From positions 37,845,936 to 37,909,935 of the forward strand of contig CAIIXF020000006.1 in assembly GCA_903813345.2 (NCBI GenBank): a stretch of DNA of 64,000 nucleotides. Direction: 5' to 3'. This DNA is from Owenia fusiformis (lineage: Eukaryota; Annelida; Polychaeta; Sabellida; Oweniidae). Shown here one piece after another: positions 59,992 to 64,000 of the stretch. How positions within the stretch are numbered: position 1 is the first letter of the stretch; every line of letters begins with the position of its first letter. Under the pieces are notes generated by a model that was not told the origin of the DNA, did no database searches, and saw only the letters and a program-made list of their open reading frames with translations. Made by a program: the position numbers and the translations under genes.

Positions 59992-61449
59992 CCTATATGG
60001 ACTTAAAATTTCAATATTTTCATTAACTATTGACCAATTCTAATGAAATAGGCCTATGGCTCAAAACACTGAATATTAGATCTTTTGATTTTTGTAAGAT
60101 ATTTATATAAAGCCTAATGAAGAGCTTCTCAGAATTTGGGAGTTCTCAGAGTTTCAACTTGAATGGTTAAAACTGCTTCAAAATGCAGGTCATTGAAAAT
60201 GTAAAATGTGTTTTTGCTCAAATAGTGCCCCATTTGTAATATGGTATGGCTTATTATATCTCTCACTGAAAGCATCATGATCATACAATGTGTTTCAGCA
60301 ATTTCCGTGCATCACATTTGTAACATTTTGCACAATATCTAATTTTAGGCATGTCTGTTTAAGTCTTTTAATTTCTTCAAAATTCAAGACTGGGAATAAA
60401 TCATGGCATCGACAAAACCTTTAGACTTTTATCTACAGGATGTGAAAATATGGGAAAATCTGATTTTATTAACAAACCATGATTTCCATTTTTCTCAAAA
60501 CGTTTTTTTACGCATGAAGGAACGCCCCGCGGTACGTTTACAAAATGTTCACAAAAAGTACATTTTAGATAGACACAATTTAGTATTTGGTAACATAACA
60601 CGAGTGTATTCATATTTTGATTTTCAGGATTTGTCCTACCCCGGCGATTTTATATAATTGATTCAAAGTGTTTTAAGTATCATAAAATGGTTTCTTGATA
60701 ATGATTTCGAAAAATGTACAATTTTATTACATGGGTGGGGAAACGTGAATTGAAAGTAATTAAAATTGAAATAGTAAAAAATATGCCAATCTTGTAAGAA
60801 TATAATATCAAATAATTACCATTAGTTTTGTTATAACTCCAACTTCCATAGTGCTAATCATTGCCCAAGCTAAATCCAACTGATAATCTTATAACTGTAG
60901 GCCTATCAAACCGCATCATTTATTATTCATTTTGTGTATTCATATACATAATAATGTATATAAACATTTTCAATTTAATGTTGATAGTATTGGTTATCAA
61001 TATTTTCAATTTTTGTGTATCGTATTATTCAATGTATCGTAATGACTTCAGTCTGCATTCTGATACTCATAGCATCTCTCTCTGTTGCATCGCAGGATCC
61101 AGAAGGATAGAGAGGGAGAGGGCGTGGATTACCACGATGTCAGTCTGAATGAAATGGCCCTTTGTGTTCTCATTCTGGGTTGTGATATTAACTCTTGTTT
61201 GGGGGAAGGTGGTGTTGGACACTATTTCTTTCGCGTAAGATCATGGTTTCGGGATATATAGGGTATTTTTCTCATGACAGGTTTACACTTGAAGTTTGCT
61301 TTTCTTGCTGGATTTCTTTAATGTTTTTTAGTAATTTCCCTTTAGCGCTTGTGCTTTACTTCCTGCGAAAGCTATATGGATTTTGATATAATACGTTTCA
61401 AAATCTAACATGGCTCTCGAAGTGAGTAACTTGTGCTTACATATGCATA

Positions 61450-62330
61450 CACTCCCCTCCATAAGTTTGGCAACCTTTTTCCCCATTGAACTATGTGTTA
61501 AAGCCTCTCTACGTTTTAATTTTTATTTACTTAACCGGCGATGAAATAACGTATAATATTGATGGAAACGTAACTTGACTTTATTTCCAATACCTCGAAA
61601 TTTTCTCAATTTTTTTCCTCAATTACAATAGGTCGAAAATTGATGATAAATTTGATGAATTTTTGAAAATCGTCATTCCCATGTAATCCAATGGGAAATG
61701 GAGGGTTCGGGGCAAATCAGAAATCAGGATATCTTTTCAGTAAAAGATTCATGATCAGCACAAAATATTTTTATATAGAAAATTGAATTGTCTAACTTTT
61801 TTAAACACTTAGTGTTTAGTTTATTTGATGAATATTAAAGTTACAGCGCTTCAAAGTCATTTTTGAAAATAATTTTTCGCCTCCTGTGTTATTTCAATGG
61901 GAGAGGTTTTTTGAAAAACAATTTTGACTTTAAAGCCCTCTAACTTTGTTGAACCTGAAGAAACATATCAATTTTTTGTTAAATAAAGTTAGCAAATTCA
62001 ATTGCCTGCCTAACTCGTATTTTTTGCAAGGACTCGGATGGATGGATATTCTGTCATATGACTTGCGGCAAACCTACCATTTCTCATTGGTTTACATGGG
62101 AATGTCGATTTTCAAAAATTCATCAAATTTATCATCAATTTTCGACCTATTGTAATTGAGGAAATAATTGAGAAAATTTGGAGGTGTTGGAATTAAAGTC
62201 AAATTACGTTTCCATCAATAGTATAAGTATTTTCATCGCAGGTTAAGTAAATAAAAATTCAAAGGTAAAGAGGCTTTAACACGTAGTTCAATGGGGGAAA
62301 AAAGGTTGCCAAACTTATGGCCGGGGAGTG
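61450..62330. mobile_element. Tc1-like foldback element, 881 bp
   Basis: Very long inverted arms of about 270-300 bp. The left begins CACTCCCCTCCATAAGTTTG and the right ends with the complement of CACTCCCCGGCCATAAGTTT. TA flanks both sides (61448-61449, 62331-62332). There is no transposase. The terminal CACTCCC...AAGTTTGG resembles Tc1/mariner ends. A broken copy is at 22028-23223. Confidence 0.75.
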
Positions 62331-62555
62331 TATATCCATAGCAGTTCGTTTGGTGCGTTCCTCTGCCTAAATGAATTCCCGGGAATCACTATGAGGCAGA
62401 AATCATGGCAAATGCAGGACATGCTCCAATGGAATATGGAGAGTAGCAACCAGACGGGTAACTAGGGCAGGTTTTCCCAGTGCACGCAGGGATATTCAGG
62501 CGTTGCATCAGCAAGGACTTTTGGTTGAAAAACGAGGACAAGAATCGGTAACCTG

Positions 62556-62806
62556 ACATATCATCCCCTAGACAACTATCCCCTGGACAACTCATCCCCT
62601 TGACAATTCAACCCCTAGAAAACTCATTGCCTTATGGACAACTAATCCACTAGACAACTGCATGATCCCTGGACAACTCATCCCCTAGACAACTCATCCC
62701 CTGGACATCTTATCCCCTGGACAGCTCATCCCCTGGACATCTCATCCCTTGGACAACTCATCCCCCGGACAACTCATACCCTAGACAACTCATCCCCTCA
62801 TCATCT
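62556..62806 (+). repeat. 16-bp minisatellite, CATCCCCTGGACAACT unit
   Basis: About 15 imperfect tandem units alternating CATCCCCTGGACAACT and CATCCCCTAGACAACT, with a few length variants. No gene overlaps it. Confidence 0.85.
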
Positions 62807-62809
62807 GCC

Positions 62810-64000
62810 ATGCTAAAACGATATTTAGGTTATTTCTATTTAAGTATTTATTATCAATTGTTAATGTTTTTCATTGGAACTATTTCAGGATGAAAAAGGT
62901 AGGGCTGCATACATGATGACACCATGGACATCCAGAGGTAGAGCCCATGATGACACATACAGGTCTTTGAACAATGAACGCCAAATTAACTGAACTGTCT
63001 ACAAAGACTAACTTTGTCGATTAAGATAGAGTGTGATCGGGACAAAACTATGAGTAGTTACACTGTGATTTACTTGAATCTAGGATGAAGCTTCAAATGG
63101 TGTGTTTTTAAATGTCTAATTCCCCGGGAAATATCCAATTTTGGAAAATGTTTCGTCTAGTGTAGTCTTCCGATTAAACCCTCATTTTTGCCTTATTTCG
63201 ATGTCAAGGACTGTATTATATGGCTCAGATATGAAAATAAAAATATATAAGTGCTCAATCTTGCGCAAAAAGCTGGAATAAAGTATTAAAGAAAAATAGT
63301 GGAGCGGGCACCTGCTTCACTCCGTATCGTGACGTAATCTCCTAGGTGATGCTTCAATATGGCCGCCGTTTACAAAAATATTCGTGCGATGTTTTTCATC
63401 AATTAGCAAGGAAAAAAGCATATATATTTACAGATATTTATTTTGAAATGTACAGCTGTTTACTGAGTAATACGACTCATACCTACCAGTAAGTAGGCCC
63501 TCTATGTTTATATCAGCTCTAAAACAATATTTTTACAGTTTGAAATATTTTGCAAAAAATCCGAACTTCTCTGTCTCTGACGATTCTCAGCCTAAGCCGT
63601 TCAGTTTGTGACTCGTGTGCCCATATACATGGCCTATTTACCCCGGTCGAAGTGTCATTGATCCCTGTGATGATATTTTCCGCAGAAATACTGCATACAC
63701 TCTAACCAAAGCAGTTTGGCCCAGTTATCTACTTCTGAAGTCGTAGATAGGGCCAAAGAAGGTCCAATGCAAAAATGGGGGGATTTACTCCGGAAAAAAC
63801 ACACTGGTTTTCAATGTATAATACATGCTGATAAATGAATAAACATCATAAAAGTCACTTACGTGTCTGTTCCTCATATCAAACTTTGTATTTATATTAG
63901 GTCTCCATGGCTGGATGAAGGCTAATAAATAAGAACGAAATGCTTAAACGCAGCAAAAATTCTTCTGCAATCTGTTCGTGATCTCGTAGAATACCGAGAA
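62810..64000. other. right-edge DNA, no gene resolved
   Basis: No motif-bearing open frame. Around 63325-63380 a TGACGTAA (CRE-like) and an ATATGGCCGCC element lie close together in less AT-rich sequence, as seen at some animal promoters, so a gene may start here or beyond the edge. This is weak evidence. Confidence 0.2.

Larger units (their letters stand above)
48803..60861 (-). pseudogene. gene B: decayed paralogue of gene A
   Basis: Exon counterparts: 60820-60861, 54726-54777, 54329-54572, 52686-52740 plus 54165-54177, 51967-52167, 50580-50795, 50218-50493, 48803-48984. Splice sites are largely kept and exons 5-7 are open with the same phases as gene A. Three lesions are plain. Exon 3 is 4 bases longer, which shifts the frame just after FASVWR and meets a stop. 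Exon 4 is split by a 1.4-kb CGCTTT-rich transposon. The last exon has lost its first half of about 80 codons where a MITE now lies. A full-length product is therefore impossible. The gene lies head to tail upstream of gene A, so it arose by tandem duplication. Confidence 0.8.

Noticed and set aside
60403-60657. 84-residue plus-strand frame near gene B exon 1
   Set aside because: No motif. The matching stretch near gene A (about 43860-43970) is not preserved as a frame.

Overview
This is eukaryotic DNA, most likely from a marine invertebrate. The window is AT-rich. It has spliced genes on the minus strand, a Ty3/Gypsy retrotransposon, a LINE 3' relic, and many non-autonomous DNA transposons of the hAT, Tc1/mariner, Transib-like and foldback types. 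There is no sign of bacterial gene organisation. A secreted F-type-lectin-like gene family and a giant secreted-looking repeat protein fit a lophotrochozoan, ambulacrarian or similar animal, but the phylum cannot be fixed from this window.

Layout. (1) Positions 1-16360 are one uninterrupted minus-strand reading frame of about 5,453 codons that runs off the left edge. It encodes a giant tandem-repeat protein built from Thr/Pro-rich 17-residue units and Cys-containing 18-residue units. The plus-strand hydrophobic frames in this stretch are shadows. (2) 16.4-18.6 kb is non-coding and holds a dimeric repeat and a complete hAT-type MITE. (3) 18.6-19.3 kb is a small single-exon minus-strand gene for a putative type I membrane protein. 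(4) 19.3-24.5 kb is transposon-rich. (5) 24.5-44.5 kb is an apparently intact eight-exon minus-strand gene (gene A). It encodes a roughly 505-residue secreted protein: signal peptide, two tandem copies of a beta-sandwich-like domain, then an F-type-lectin/F5-8C-like (FTP) domain. Its introns contain a full-length Gypsy element with identical LTRs, a tandem dimer of a hAT element, a LINE relic and a CGCTTT-rich transposon. (6) 44.6-48.8 kb is the intergenic region and holds a Transib-like non-autonomous element. (7) 48.8-60.9 kb is a second head-to-tail copy of the same gene (gene B). It is decayed by a 4-base insertion in exon 3, a transposon inside exon 4 and loss of half of the last exon. 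Its first intron carries a second, larger Transib-like element. (8) 60.9-64 kb holds a foldback Tc1-like element, a minisatellite and otherwise unassigned DNA.

Genes A and B are paralogues from one tandem duplication. Because they align through their introns, one copy supplies an empty site for insertions in the other: the hAT dimer, the Gypsy element, a TA-flanked element and the exon-4 insertion. All splice assignments and reading-frame joins were made by eye. No homology search was possible, so family names rest on motifs.
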